Below are positions 1-11,820 of a DNA stretch of 64,000 nucleotides, piece after piece. This DNA is from Edolisoma coerulescens (Eukaryota; Chordata; Aves; Passeriformes; Campephagidae), in the NCBI GenBank assembly GCA_013397115.1, contig VWZW01001652.1:1049343-1113342 (forward strand), in the 5' to 3' direction. The position numbers and the translations under genes were made by a program. How positions within the stretch are numbered: the stretch's first letter is position 1; every line of letters starts with the position of its first letter. Under the pieces are notes generated by a model. The model worked only from the letters and a program-made list of their open reading frames with translations, was not told the origin of the DNA and did not search any database.

Positions 1-1640
1 TGTTCTGTGGTTCCATTAGCAGCAGCATAAACATCTTCTAGGGAGTCAAAATAAAGTGATGGAAAGAAAGCCAGAAGGCAAAAAACCGAAGCAGTCAAAA
101 TTACAGAATTAAAAAAAATTAAAAAAAAAAGAAGAGCTGGTTGTATCTGAAATCCTGTAATTTTGAAATTTAAATGCAATGAGACTTTATATGTTTGTGT
201 AAAATTTATGATGTATCTTACCCTTCTGTCTTGAGGCAGGGAGAAATGCCATATTAAGCTGCTCATTGTTAGCCGCAATTAATTATAAAGCAATATCTGG
301 AAACAATCAGAATGTGGAACACATTTCTTGCTAACACAAAAAAAAAGAAAATAACACAAAGAAATGGAACAAAGGAGAAATAGAGCTATTACGCAGTTAT
401 GAACAGACTGAATTTTCTGTATTGAAAGATCCATGATTGTTTCTTGTTTTACAGGATATAAATTTTAAGAGAAGCATGGATAATGTCCCCCTAACCCCCT
501 TGCATTCCATCATAGATTGCAACTATCTTTGGATATTAGTCAGCCACTGTTAATTCCCATGTGAACTCAGAAAATGCAGATTAATTTGATACTGTATTAA
601 TAAACTATCCGGGAGTGGTTACAGAGAAACAGAAAGCTGCTCGATAGGAGGTACTGGAGTCTGAAACTCCAGTCCCCAAACTTCTGGTTATATCTTAGTC
701 CTCTTGCATCCTCTTAAAGTGAAAACAAAGTTGTACATGTTACATACTTGCCAGTATTGTAAATCTTGCTGCAAAGATTTATGAAGTTAATTTGGTTAGT
801 TGGTATTGTGATGTAATCAAACAGGAAAAATTATTATATCTTTTGTCAACTAGATTTTTCTGTCTTTTGAAATTATAATTCAGGATGATTGAGGAATTGA
901 AAAATTACAGTATTTGGTGGGCACAAATGTTTAAAACTCTTCACAACCATGAAAGTAGTGACCTGCAGCAGTTGGCTGGCTAATCTGGGCACTTGTAGCC
1001 AGACATTAAAATTCTTCCTCTTTTCTTTACCTAAGCAAAATAAGTTTTTGATAGCTAGCAGTACATCTTTTTGACTCACTGTGATCAGTCTAAACTTTTT
1101 GTAGATCCCTTTTGAAAAACACTGGGATAGATTTTAACAAAATAACTCTAAATTAGGCTTTCACAAGGAAATTTTTATTAGTTGTTTATCTTAGACTTAT
1201 GAAATGTACTGCATCTGATATGTTTCAAAAGTGATATGACAAAATGAGATTAAAAAAATAGAATAAATTTTAAAAATTCAATACATTGTAAATGGAACAA
1301 TGGATAATTGAACAAAATAGAGTAAGAAAGACTACAACAATCAAAAATTTAATAATTATGTAGTATAATGGAAAGGAAGAAGGCAAATCTCAAGGCAGAT
1401 AGCAGGATAATGGGATACTGAGAGTAAGAGATTAAATAAATATGGCTTACTGAGCGTGACTTCAGATGCTGAGTATTGCAGTAAGTATAATTTTAATGTA
1501 TGTTTTATTGAAGTGTTTTTCAAATGCTCTTAACAGACATTTGCCTTTGTAATTTACACTGGGTTTCAGTGGGATCCACATTCAGCCCTTCCTGAGCACT
1601 TGTAAAAATTCCTCACATCCTGTCTGGCTATGCCAGGGCA
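1..1640. other. AT-rich unique sequence, no gene seen
   Basis: This stretch is AT-rich with short A runs, for example near 110-130. I see no repeat family, RNA gene or convincing coding frame. The one open frame here (minus, 873-1079, 68 codons) has no recognisable motif and is of chance length. Confidence 0.6.
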
Positions 1641-1849
1641 TATTAAAATATTAAAATACATAAAAATCATTGCAGTAGCGAGAAATATTGTTGTCCAGGG
1701 AAAGACATCCTGATTCTGGCGTGTGTTCTGTAACTGAAATGACACGGACTTTGTAAGCGGCTACAATGAAAAATGCCACACCCAGGTATCCACAGTGAAG
1801 CGCCCTTGTCCCTTTGTTAGAAGCAGCATGCTGTGTTTTCAGGGGCAGG

Positions 1850-1990
1850 ATCGTGCCTTGGAACGGCGGATAGAATTCCCGATCCAGTCTCCCTACGTGT
1901 GCTGCCCAGGCGCGGCCACGCGGGGGCAGCCTGAGACCGCTGATGGACTCGGCCTCCGGCGGTTCGAGCGTCTCGGCTTTCCCCTCGGTG
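1850..1990. promoter_or_regulatory. Isolated CpG-dense patch, possible promoter or first exon
   Basis: About 17 CpG dinucleotides fall in roughly 140 bp, while the surrounding kilobases have very few. The patch is also strongly GC-rich. About 115 bp downstream on the plus strand is a strong splice-donor match (AAAG|GTAAGTG) at about 2101-2111. A CpG-rich TSS followed by a short first exon with a donor is a common vertebrate arrangement. On the minus strand a 116-codon frame (1651-2001) overlaps the patch, but I recognise no protein in it. A GC-rich LTR piece of an unrecognised family is the main alternative. No TATA box or LTR ends could be assigned. Confidence 0.3.
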
Positions 1991-2229
1991 TGACAGTGCA
2001 AACAGAACTGTTAAGTTTTTTCAGTCAGTGTTAAGTGACTACAGCATTGTTCAGCAGGGGCTGAATAGTAGGAGCATGCTAATAGCAAAAGTTGTAACGA
2101 AAGGTAAGTGTTACAGGCTTTTAAATGGCTTCTGCTCTGATGCACAGTGTTTCTGGTTTGCAGAGCAGCATTCATCACTTGAGCGTGGTTTAGATTGCCT
2201 TTTTTTCAGAGTTTTAGCTTCTAATTAGC

Positions 2230-3766
2230 TTAATACAATCTTAAGAGATGCAGTGTGTTAGTTTAGGAAGAAAGGTCTTGCTGGTGTCCTTTTGCATCAT
2301 GCACTGATTGCCCTTGAGAATTCATTACATACACTCATGTTTATATGAACTTGATGTTTCTGGAGGGTCCTTTCCAAGAATTATCAATGTAAGTGCTACA
2401 AAGATGACATGCATTTCATGTTTTGAAGGTGGCATGTGTAAAAACTTATCTTCACATCTATTATATAGTCACTGCAGGCACATAAAACATAGGTGCTTGC
2501 ATAACTCTTTACAATAGAAATCCTACCTTTGTTGTCTCATGATTCAGACAAGTACTGGATTGGTGCAGTGTATCATTACATTTCTAGAACTATATCAGAA
2601 CTCTTAGCGGAAAAGGGTTATTGAAAATCTCTTGAGTAATAACTCAAAATAGCTTAACAACCACTTAGCTGTAATTATATAACAATGCAATCCTTTTTTC
2701 AGAAATGCTTTGGATTTATGCACAATACTATAAAAGCCCCTACTGAATAATGCTGTAGTCACTTAACATTGACTGAAAAAGCTTAACAGTTCTTTTAAAT
2801 CACTCTTCAGGTAGAGAGTTGCATTTCAGTTAGGAGGAGCATTAAGGTACAAAATGGGGACTGGATGCCAAGTGTTGTCAAGGGTATTCTGAATCTCACT
2901 GTCTCTTTCATTTTGCTATTTGTTGTTGGCTTTTATCTTTTTTTTTTTCCGTAATATTTTTCCCCTGCAAGTGGGATTCTTGTATCTGATTCACTAGCTC
3001 CTTCCATATGTTTTCATTTAGACTACAACTGGTGCCATGCACGCCTGAAAAACTTACTGAACCAGGAACCAATCCTGTGTATGTCATGGACAAACACTTC
3101 AATTAACCCAGGCAGCTCACAAAATGAGGTCCTTGAATATTCTTCTAGTCAGAGGCACCCGTTTGTTTGCAAGAGCATAATGAGTATATGTGGTGCTGAA
3201 TAAATCAATCTAGATTACGGGAAGAAAATAATCCAGGAGTGCTGTCTTTAGGTCAGCTGCAGATCTATGTTGGAATAGAAAGCACAGTAAAAATGAGTTG
3301 CAATTCTAAAATAGAAAGTTGTAGCATTAAGTAGTGGAAACTAATGAGAAGATTTTTACTTCAAGTTACACTGCTTCATCACCTGTAAATTTCCTTTTCA
3401 GTCTACAAGAAGAACATCTGTATTCTCTGTGTTTTTTCCTAGTAGCTGCATATGTGTGTATGTCTCTACATTGCTGTTGTTAAAACAGCGAAACCAACAA
3501 CATAGGACTTTCTCATGGAATCATAAACCAGATGAGACCCTTAACACAGTAGGTGTCTCATTTCAGGCCTTAGGCTGCCAGTGCTCTGAAAAGGTGAAAA
3601 TGAAGTAGAGAAGGATATGTTTTCTGAATCTTAATATCCAATTCAAAATAGTTTTGAGAACACTACTTTCAAGATGTAAATTGTTTTAAAGAATCTTAAT
3701 ATGTGATTCCAAATCTTTTAGCAATACTTTTTCCAAGAAGTACATTGTCTTAAGGGTTTTATTATT
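2230..3766. other. Unique AT-rich sequence, no gene seen
   Basis: No repeat family or coding frame is recognised. The minus frame 2908-3102 (64 codons) has no motif and runs through a poly-T tract, so it is taken as chance. Confidence 0.55.
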
Positions 3767-3792
3767 AAAAAAAAAAAAAGTTTGAAAAAAAA
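3767..3792 (+). repeat. Poly-A tracts upstream of the LTR
   Basis: A run of 13 A (3767-3779) is followed after five bases by 8 A. It could be the tail of an old retroposed sequence, but nothing upstream is recognisable, so it is annotated only as low complexity. Confidence 0.7.
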
Positions 3793-3825
3793 GGTGGTGA
3801 AAACCAGTTGGTATAGTTTGGCCCT

Positions 3826-3994
3826 TGAATTGGGTTTGCATGCCAGGTTTTGGTAGTGGGGCTGTTTGTGGGGGGCCTGCGGGGGTGCCTTCTGTGAGAA
3901 GCCACCAGAAGCTTCCTTGTGTTCAGCAGAGCCAGTCCCAGGCCAGCTCCAAGATGGATGTGCCACTGGCCAAGGCTGGGCCAATTAGAAGTGA
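3826..3994 (+). mobile_element. 5' end of an ERVL-like LTR, cut off by an assembly gap
   Basis: The segment starts TGAATTGGGTTTG and follows the same order of blocks as the start of the solo LTR at 52048-53143 read on the minus strand: a TTGGGTTTG start, a GGGGCT block, TTCTGTGAGAAGC, CAGAAGCTTCC, and CACTGGCCAAGG shortly before the end. Only about 170 bp, mostly U3, is present. The alignment stops at the N at 3995 and the remaining LTR of about 900 bp is missing, so the rest of the element, possibly including internal retroviral sequence, is hidden or collapsed in the gap. Homology to the second copy is visible directly; the ERVL assignment rests on family resemblance. Confidence 0.75.
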
Positions 3995-3995
3995 N
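3995..3995. other. Single-N assembly gap
   Basis: One N separates LTR sequence from CR1 sequence. Because the LTR stops mid-element here, the N marks a join of unknown true length and not one ambiguous base. Confidence 0.9.
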
Positions 3996-5130
3996 CCACA
4001 CAACCCTAACAAATATGACAACTGACATGGAGACACTGAGGTGTTCAAGAACTGCATTGCCTCAGTTTTCACTGATAATTCTCTTCTTGCTGCTATCAAT
4101 TCCCTGCATGTCAAGAGAGGAACTAGAGGAATGAATTCATGTCTACTATAAGATCAGGCTCAAGACCATCTAAAAACCTAAAAATACGGGACACAATGAA
4201 GTGCATCCTAGAGTCCTGAGGGAACTAGCAGATGTAATTGCTAATCCAAAAGCTCAATGCCCAAATAGAAAGAAATACTGAATGCTGTCCCTCAGGAGTC
4301 CATATTGGGACCAATATTGTTCAATATCTTCATATCAGCATAGGCAGTGGGAGTGAGTACATCCTCAGCAAGTTTGCAGATAACACCAAGATGAAAAGAA
4401 GGCCAGGTGCAAGGTCCTGTATCTGGGTCAGGGCAGTGACCAATATCAGTATTTGCTGGGAGGTGACTGGATTGGTGGCAGCTCTCAGGAGAAAGAGTTG
4501 TCCATATTGGTAGATGAAAAAGTAGGTATGAGCTATCAAATTGCACTTGTAGTGTAGAAAGTTAATCATATCCCGGGGTGCATCGAAGTGGGCATGGTCA
4601 GCAGGTACAGGGGGTGATTCTTGCCTTCTGCTCCTGTGTGACCTCACCTGGAGCACTGTGTCCCGGCTCTGGGGCCCCCAGTACAAGAAAGACATGGATC
4701 TGTTGGAGTGGGTCCAGTTGACGGCCACAAAAATCATCAGAGGGCTGGAGCATCTTTCCTGTGAGGAAAGGCTGAGAGAGCTGGGGTTGTTCAAGCCTGG
4801 AAAAGAGGAGGCTGCAGGGAGAACTTACAGGAATTTTTCAATATATTAAGGCGATGAGTTAGCAGAAAGACAGAGAAAGGCTTTCTGAAATTGAAAGAGG
4901 GTAGATTTAGATTGGATATAAGGAAGACATTTTTTATTACAGGGTTGGTAAGACACTGAAACAGGTTGCCCAGAGAAGTAGATGCCCCATCCCTAGAAGT
5001 CTTTACAATCAGGTTGGATGAGGCTTTGAGTAGCTTGATCTGGTGAAAGATGTCCTTGCCTTGGGCATGGGGGCTGGACTAAATGAAATATTAAGGTCTC
5101 TTCTAATGTTACCCAGACTATGATTTTGTG
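3996..5130 (+). mobile_element. CR1 LINE fragment, plus strand, 5' truncated, inactive
   Basis: This is a CR1 non-LTR retrotransposon copy. The reverse-transcriptase motif VPQESILGPILFNIF is encoded around 4285-4330 (family consensus VPQG.) and is followed near 4366-4395 by SKFADNTKM, where the catalytic FADD box reads FADN. Later come the conserved C-terminal stretch (KDMDLLEWVQ, near 4685-4720) and the 3' untranslated region ending at 5117-5130 in the CR1 tail motif (ACTATGATTTTGTG). Frameshifts, stops and internal deletions, for example around 4230-4290, break the frame, and the catalytic aspartate change alone would inactivate it. The 5' end lies in the gap at 3995. Open frames on either strand here, including the 154-codon antisense one, are by-products. 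Confidence 0.92.
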
Positions 5131-8100
5131 TTATTTTCTGGGAACAACTCAATTTCCTACCTGTATCTTGTGATTGTCCATCTGAAAAGGTACAAGACTG
5201 TGCTTGCTTTGCCTCACTGGAATATGCAAGTCATATTGGAATATGACTGGGCTTCAGTAGATAATTCTTTTTTCATAGGCTAGGTCAGATGCTTGATTTT
5301 ATTGTCCATACAGCAAAGATCAGCCTTCAATGAGCATTTATGGGAGCAGAGTTTAGTCCTTGAATTAATAATATGTGTGGAAAGTCAACATGACAGAATC
5401 AAGCATGAGTCAGAATTAGCAAAAATGTTATTGGAATCATATTCCTACCTTATTGCTCAGTACATCTGGGTTGTGATCGCCTTAGCTGGAACAGTGTCGA
5501 CTCAGGTTTCCTCAGCTTTGTAATAGTACTAGAAGGGGGTCAATGTATTAGAAGTACTGTCTGTGACTGTGACTAAGGAACATATTTTTTAATAAGCTGC
5601 TTAATGAACAGCAAATGTTTGCATTTTCTTCCTTAGATTTCTACTTTAGATTGACCAAATGCAAGCTGCAGGAAAAAAAAAGCCCAAACGACACACTGGT
5701 TTAGCTTTGTCACTTTCGACCACTCTAATAGAGACATTATTGTTCAGCTGCAGCTCACTTTATTTTTACATTTTCACAGAGAAGAGATAGGGATGAGAGA
5801 TGGAAAGTGGAAAATTAATTTGAGAACAGTCACTTTTAATTTATCTAGGACCTCTGAAAGCATTATAAAGGCACTGAATCCCTAGGGAAATATAGTGCAG
5901 TTTTGAGATGCCTGGCAATCCAGGAAGGAGAGTCATAAGAGGCAGTGCCTCTGTATGCTGACCTGAAGAAGGATTGCTTAAAGTTCTGGCTTCTCTCCCA
6001 TGAAAAAAATAAATCAGAAAGCCACAGATCTATTTTTCTGTCTTTTCTGTCTTTCTGGAATGTGTAAGTTTCCATGTTGCTGCTCATTTCTGTCTCATCT
6101 TTGAAAAGCCCTGACTTTGTCTGTGGTCTAGTGGTTTCAGGAGTTCATAGCTAAAACTTAAAGACACCAGACTTCATTTTTTTTTCCCCAGACTTCCGCC
6201 ACTGCTTGCTGTTCTTTTAGGTATGCTCTGAATCAAGGAGCTTGGCCTGTACTAAGCCTTACTCTCTTATAGGAAACTGTTTCCTATAAGCTGATTAAAA
6301 TTATTTTAAAGTGGATATATTTCTGGTAAGCTTTTATCACTGACTGATAATTTCAGGAATCAGCTTTTCGCTAGGCAGCCTTTGAGTTCAGTATATCTTT
6401 AAAAATATGAAATACTTTTTCTATCCGTGTTTGAGGTAATTTTGATATCCAGCTATTAGCTGATTCGTGAGTTTTGTATTTGGATACAGCAGAGTGCTTC
6501 TGTGGGAAAATAGGCTTCATTCTTCCTTCATATCCTGTTGCCAGCTTTCATGAGGCAACATCTGTAGAAGTGTCACAAAAAATAGGCACTTACAGGTAGA
6601 AAAATGATTTGAGCTTAGAAAAATTCTTTGTAAGATATTCAGAATGTAGGTCTGCTAATGAATGAAAATAACCAACACCCTAATAACACTAAATCCTCAC
6701 AGGAAAAGGAGATCAGAAAGGAGACAGAATTAGCTTAATAAGATGTTTGTCTTGCTTCTAAGTGGAAGTTAGAGACTTGCAATAACAAGATTGTTAGCAA
6801 GGTTAAGGCTTTTTGCCTATTACAATATTGCTGCTATTTCCAGAAAAGAGCAGATGTCTCTTGTAAATAGGACTCTTAAACACTCATGAAAGCTATGGGT
6901 TATTTTCTATTTATTCTTATGCCGCTTTATTGTGAGCATTAATGTATTCTTATCCACCAAAGTATCAGGTATTACTGTGAAAGCTAGGTGTGTAATGTAG
7001 TATTAGTTGCTTCATTGCTAATTTCTGTTTATTGGAATTAGTTGGGGGTATTTCGAAGATGCTGGCCAGAATGCTGAGCTTAACAGAAACATTTGGTTAG
7101 CTGTATGTAAAAAATATATTAGTGTAGGCTTCCCTACACTGTTTCCCAATGTACCTGAGCATTAGAGAGAATAGTTAGTCAATGCTTCAATTCTCAACCT
7201 GTTTACCACCACTGGCGATGTAGTGTCAGTGATAAAATTTGCCAGTCTGTTTGATAGAGGTGAATCGTTTTTGGTTATCTGTTCAGGGATGTAGTCACTA
7301 AAAGAAGTATGGAAAGAAAGAGTAAATTCCTCTGGGCTTGAATGTAGTGATTGGAAGGCTCAGGGCAGCATGCAGAAGCCTGTGTCAGAGTGACAAATGT
7401 CCTTGTAAGGCAGTTTATTTGGGTACCCCATCTAGCAATATTTGGGATGAGCCAGAGGGGGAGTTGGGAGCTGAAAACATATGTCATGAGCATGTCATGA
7501 GCACGCTCTGATCTAAAAACCAGCAGTTAGAGCAGCTTGGTGGTACTGCTCTGAATTTGAGAACAAGGACTGTCTAATTTATGGAAGTCCTTGTTAATCC
7601 CTGGTGAACAGCAGAGAATCAGAAGGTTGCAAAGTGCTCTCAAGTCATTTTAACATCCTTTCCAGTGTGTTCTGTTACTTCCGGCAGATTCTGCATCATG
7701 CCTTAGAGGAGCTGTACTGCATCTTGCTCTCTTTCTAAGGTCACCCTGTATCTGCCTGTATTATCCCTGTTTTGACAGCAACTTTCTGAAAGCACTTTCT
7801 GTAAATGAAGTCCAGTGATAGTAAGAAAAGAGGTTGTGACTGAGATATTTCAGTAAGACTAATGGCAACTGCATTTTCTAATCTGGGGAAGAAATTTATT
7901 CCCTTTTTATGCCAGCAGAAATGAAAGAATTCCATAATTGAGGGAAATATTCTTCCTATCTGTATGATAGACCATGACAGGTGCTTTTCTACAGACACAA
8001 GTGAAAGCACTAGGCAAAGGTGCTTTGAATAAATGAATAAAACATTAAAGCTAAAGTTTACTGTATGGTTCTGATATGAAAATTTGTTCATAGTATTTCC

Positions 8101-10200
8101 TGAAAATTAATTAATACACAGGAAGCAAAGCTGATTCCTGATTGCTCATACATAGTGCAATCACAAGGTGGAAATAAACAAAATAATTAGACAAGCTTTA
8201 GTGTTATGGGAATAAGAGTAACATTTGTTTATCGGTATTTCAGCTATACTTCTGCCATCCTGAGACTGAAATCCACTGTTAGACAAAAGCTGGTCTCATC
8301 CCTCTGACATGGTATTTTGAGGGCTCCATGGACCATGGTTGTTTGTTTGTACTGAACCCACTGTAATGAACTGCCTTGTTTTTGTTATCCATTGCTGTGA
8401 GCAATATATACCAGAATTCTTCAAATATCTTTTTGGTTTTGTTTCCTTCTGTTAAGGTGTTGAAGCAGTCCACCTGGCTTCTGATGTATAATCACAAGAA
8501 TTGTGTTTATTGGTTTATTGTGCCAAATAGATTTGATGCCCCGATGATTATTTTGTTGGCTCTGAACTATTTCCCTTTGTAAGGCTGTGTTTGTTAACAC
8601 AACATCAGAAACAGAGTCAGCCTCCACCGACAGAAGGTAATTTCAGCTCACATCCTGATTTTCCTCTATGGAAAATTTTGCATCCTTTACAAACAAGACA
8701 TAACCTTCACCTGAGTTCTGTAATTAGTTTTTGCCTTTAAACTGAGTATTTGTAAAATGGGAATAAGTGGTTAGGATAGGTAGATGGATAGATAACCCAA
8801 TTAATAAATAATTCTGTTATATAAGGGTCTTGTGAAAGTTACCATGACTCTTCTATCAGAGCTGTTGTATCTTCCTTTCAGTGCATTATGCTTACTATAA
8901 AATGAGAGTTTAACTGCATTATATTTTTCATACCCCTATTTTACTTCCATGAAGACAGTCTGTTTGCTCACAATCCAGAGACCAAACTCGGAAGTAACTT
9001 TTTTTTTTTCTAATTGCTGGTATTTTTTTACACCATGTAGTGATACAACATAGTGACACAATTAAAATCACTTGAAATCCTCTTGAAATGGACACTCTAA
9101 AATGGGCAAAAATAATAGCCTATCTTGTTAAGATTTGAATGTGTTTTGTATACTTATGCATAAACTGGGTTCTGAATGTGAGCTTAGAATGTTTTATTAT
9201 TTATTTATGTTTGTTGGTTTTTTTTTTGTAAACTGCTTCACCTTTTTCCAACTTAGGGAAACTTGGTGTTTCATGAGAAGTTGCATGATATCCAATTAAC
9301 ACCAAATTTAAATTAGTCTTTTAAGAAAGAGAATTGTGCAAAAGAGAGTAAGAGGATGTTGGGTAATCGTGTTGAGGGGTGATTCTTTGTAACATTAAAT
9401 CGGTCCTACTCAAACTGATGAGATTTTAAGGCGCATCTGTAATATCCAACAGCTTCTTCTCACAGAGAAAAAGGAATACTCATTGAGAACGCAGTCGCCT
9501 TAGGAATCGCTCTTTGTATTACTCTTTCACATTTATTCAGTGAGCCTAACATGTCTCTGTGATCCTCCAGTCAAATGTAGGGGTATGACCTATTTTGAGA
9601 AAGATCAGTCAGAAATGTTAGGAACTCAGGCAAGGAGTGATGTTCATGCTTACTCTGACATAGTGTTCCAACACAGGAAATGGCATGGTGACTTTTAAGG
9701 AGTGGTAGAGTAATAGGACTTCCTGTGCTTTGTTTTGATTAGTGGAGGCCAAAAAAAGCTTTCACTCTAGCCTTACTTACAGAGCCTTTCACACCACTGA
9801 TGACAATGAAACTGCTGCTTGTATTTTAAATGTTCCCGAAGACAAGTATTTGACAGACAGCTAAAACACTGTCCCAGTCAAATCTTCTAAGAGATGTTGG
9901 GTATCTCCACATAGTAGTGAATTAGACGAGATCTGGGAAACTTGATGGGACACACTTGAGAATTCAGTTTGTAATACTACTGTTGTTGTAAGCACTTTAT
10001 TTGCTTCCTAATTTTAAGTCCTGCAGTCGTGTGTGTTTCTTCCAGGTATTTTCCAAGACATCACAGTTTGTTACATTAACCCTCATTTCTCTGTGGGTCT
10101 GTCATGTCCATATTTCACTGATGTTCTCACTGTGTAACTTAGTGCCTGGAGTAGCACTGATGAGTCTTTTAAGCAAGAGAATCATGCAGAAGAAAGTAAG
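5131..10200. other. 5 kb of unique AT-rich sequence, no gene seen
   Basis: Nothing here matches a repeat family or protein known to me. Open frames are at most 116 codons (minus, 7741-8091), without recognisable domains or good flanking splice sites. A perfect 11-bp tandem pair (TGTCATGAGCA) sits near 7484-7506. The plus segment 9315-9365 resembles 10163-10213 (separate entry). Confidence 0.5.
9315..9365 (+). repeat. Short dispersed repeat, copy 1
   Basis: About 50 bp starting AGTCTTTTAAG matches 10163-10213 at roughly 80-85 percent by eye, in the same orientation and 848 bp apart. Flanks do not align, so this is not a simple long tandem duplication. It may be two pieces of an old unrecognised interspersed repeat. 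Confidence 0.45.
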
Positions 10201-10213
10201 GGATGTTTGGGGT
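10163..10213 (+). repeat. Short dispersed repeat, copy 2
   Basis: This is the partner of 9315-9365, with a shared AGTCTTTTAAG start and several shared blocks including GAGAAT and AAGTAAG. Similarity ends at the TTGG microsatellite that follows. Confidence 0.45.
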
Positions 10214-10221
10214 TGTATTTT

Positions 10222-10277
10222 TTGGTTGGTTGGTTGGTTGGGGTTTTTTTTGTTTGTTTTGTTTTTGGTTTTGTTCT
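10222..10277 (+). repeat. TTGG microsatellite and G/T-rich tract
   Basis: Five TTGG units (10222-10241) run into GGGG and then a purely G/T tract. Regularly spaced GG pairs could form a two-tetrad G-quadruplex on this strand, but that is inference only. The frame across it (plus, 10001-10279) is compositionally biased and not taken as coding. Confidence 0.8.
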
Positions 10278-10981
10278 GAAAAAAAAACTCTAATGAGCTG
10301 GTGTCTAGGCACTGAGATGGCCATTCTAACTTTGACTCAGATTTTTTGTGTTCCCCTGGGGAAACCACAGACCTCTAGAGGTGCAGCTATGAGGTTTGAT
10401 TTTAGCCAAAACCAACAGTTCATGTGCCCATGTCATATGCCAGCTGCCTCAGTTGTGCTGGTACAGCTGAGAGTACAAGTCCAGAGCAGTTTAAGCCTGT
10501 TCCCCATCTGAACTGTGACAAATTTTACTTGCCCCTCTTCATGCTTTCTTGTCCTTTTTCTTGTACTACTAACTACATTGTTTCCATTGCACAATTAACT
10601 AGGTGGTGACTAGGGTAAAATATTTTGCTACTGCCACCACTAAAATATATGTTTTTTAGTCTGCTTTCTTCCTGCACCATCTTACCACATAGGGCCAGTA
10701 CAGAAGAGAAGATCAGAAGATGGGCCAGGAGGGGAGCATCCAGGATTTAAAAAGCCTGAGGCTGCCATGGCACTGTACTGCTACCTTTGCCTGAGGTGTA
10801 AACAATAAATAATACATGTTAAGTAAGCCTGTGTAATTTCCTATTTCTGTAAAAACTACAAATACTGGAGTAAGAGAGGAGCATTAAGACTCACTAGATG
10901 ATATGTTATTGGTAAAGCAATGTGAAGATGACAAGTTATAGCCTATTTTTCATCTGTTCTCTAGTTGTTCTTGAGAAGATT

Positions 10982-11820
10982 TCATAGAATCATAAAATGG
11001 CTTGGGTTGGAAGGAACGTTAAAGACCATATGGTTCCAACCACCCTGCCATGGACAAGAACACCTTTTACTAAACAAGGTTGCTCAGAGCTCCATCCAGC
11101 CTGGCCATAAACACCTCCAGGGATGGGGCATCCACAACTTCTCTGTGCATCCTGTTCCAGTGCCTCACCACCCTCACAGTAAAGAATTTTTTACTAATAC
11201 CTAATCTAAACCTACTCTCTTTCAGTTAGAAGCCATTGCCCCTTGTCCTGTCACTACCTGCTCTTGTAAACAGTCTCTCCATCTTTCTTGTAGGTTCCCT
11301 TCAGGTGCTGGAAGGCCGCAATTAGATCATCCTGAAGCTTTTTCTTTTCAAGAATGAGCAATCCCAATTCTCTCAGCATGTCCTCATGGGAAAGGTGCTT
11401 CATCCCTTTGATCAACTTGGTGGCTTCCTGTGGACTCACTCCAACAGGTCCATGTCCTTCCTGTGTTGGGACCCCAGAGCTGGATGCAGTGTTCCAGGTG
11501 GGGTCTCACCAGAGCAGAGCAGAGGGGCAGAATCCCCTCCCTCCCCTGCTGCCCACGCTGCTTTGGATGCAGCCCAGGACACGTTTGCCTTTCTGGGCTG
11601 TGAGTGCTCATGGCTGGGTCATGTCCAGCCTCTCACCCACCAGCACCCCCAAGTCCTTCTCCCCATGGCTGCTCTCCATCTGTCCATCCCCCACCCTGTG
11701 TTGGTACCAGGGGTTGCCTTGACCCAGTTGCAGCACCTTGCACTTGGTCTTGTTAAACCCAATGAGGTTCCCATGGGCCCACTTCTTGAGCTTGTCCAAG
11801 CACCTCTGTACACCATTTGG
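10982..11820 (-). mobile_element. CR1 LINE fragment, minus strand, fairly well preserved
   Basis: The plus strand begins TCATAGAATCATAAAATGG, the reverse complement of the CR1 3' tail, followed by the conserved 3' UTR and then the C-terminal third of the reverse transcriptase read on the minus strand. The conserved block FNKTKCKVLQLGQGNP and the downstream EKDLGVLV block are encoded around 11640-11770. The copy is 5' truncated at about 11820, just short of the catalytic FADD box, as usual for CR1. Few visible indels in the 3' UTR suggest it is younger than the copies at 38.4 and 44.1 kb. The 149- and 122-codon plus-strand frames here are antisense by-products. Confidence 0.93.

Noticed and set aside
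1651..2001. 116-codon minus frame over the CpG-dense patch
   Set aside because: It contains a hydrophobic stretch that briefly suggested a small membrane protein, but no family could be supported. Kept only as part of the CpG observation.
4330..4794. 154-codon minus-strand open frame
   Set aside because: It is antisense to the plus-strand CR1 copy; CR1 coding sequence often leaves antisense frames open.
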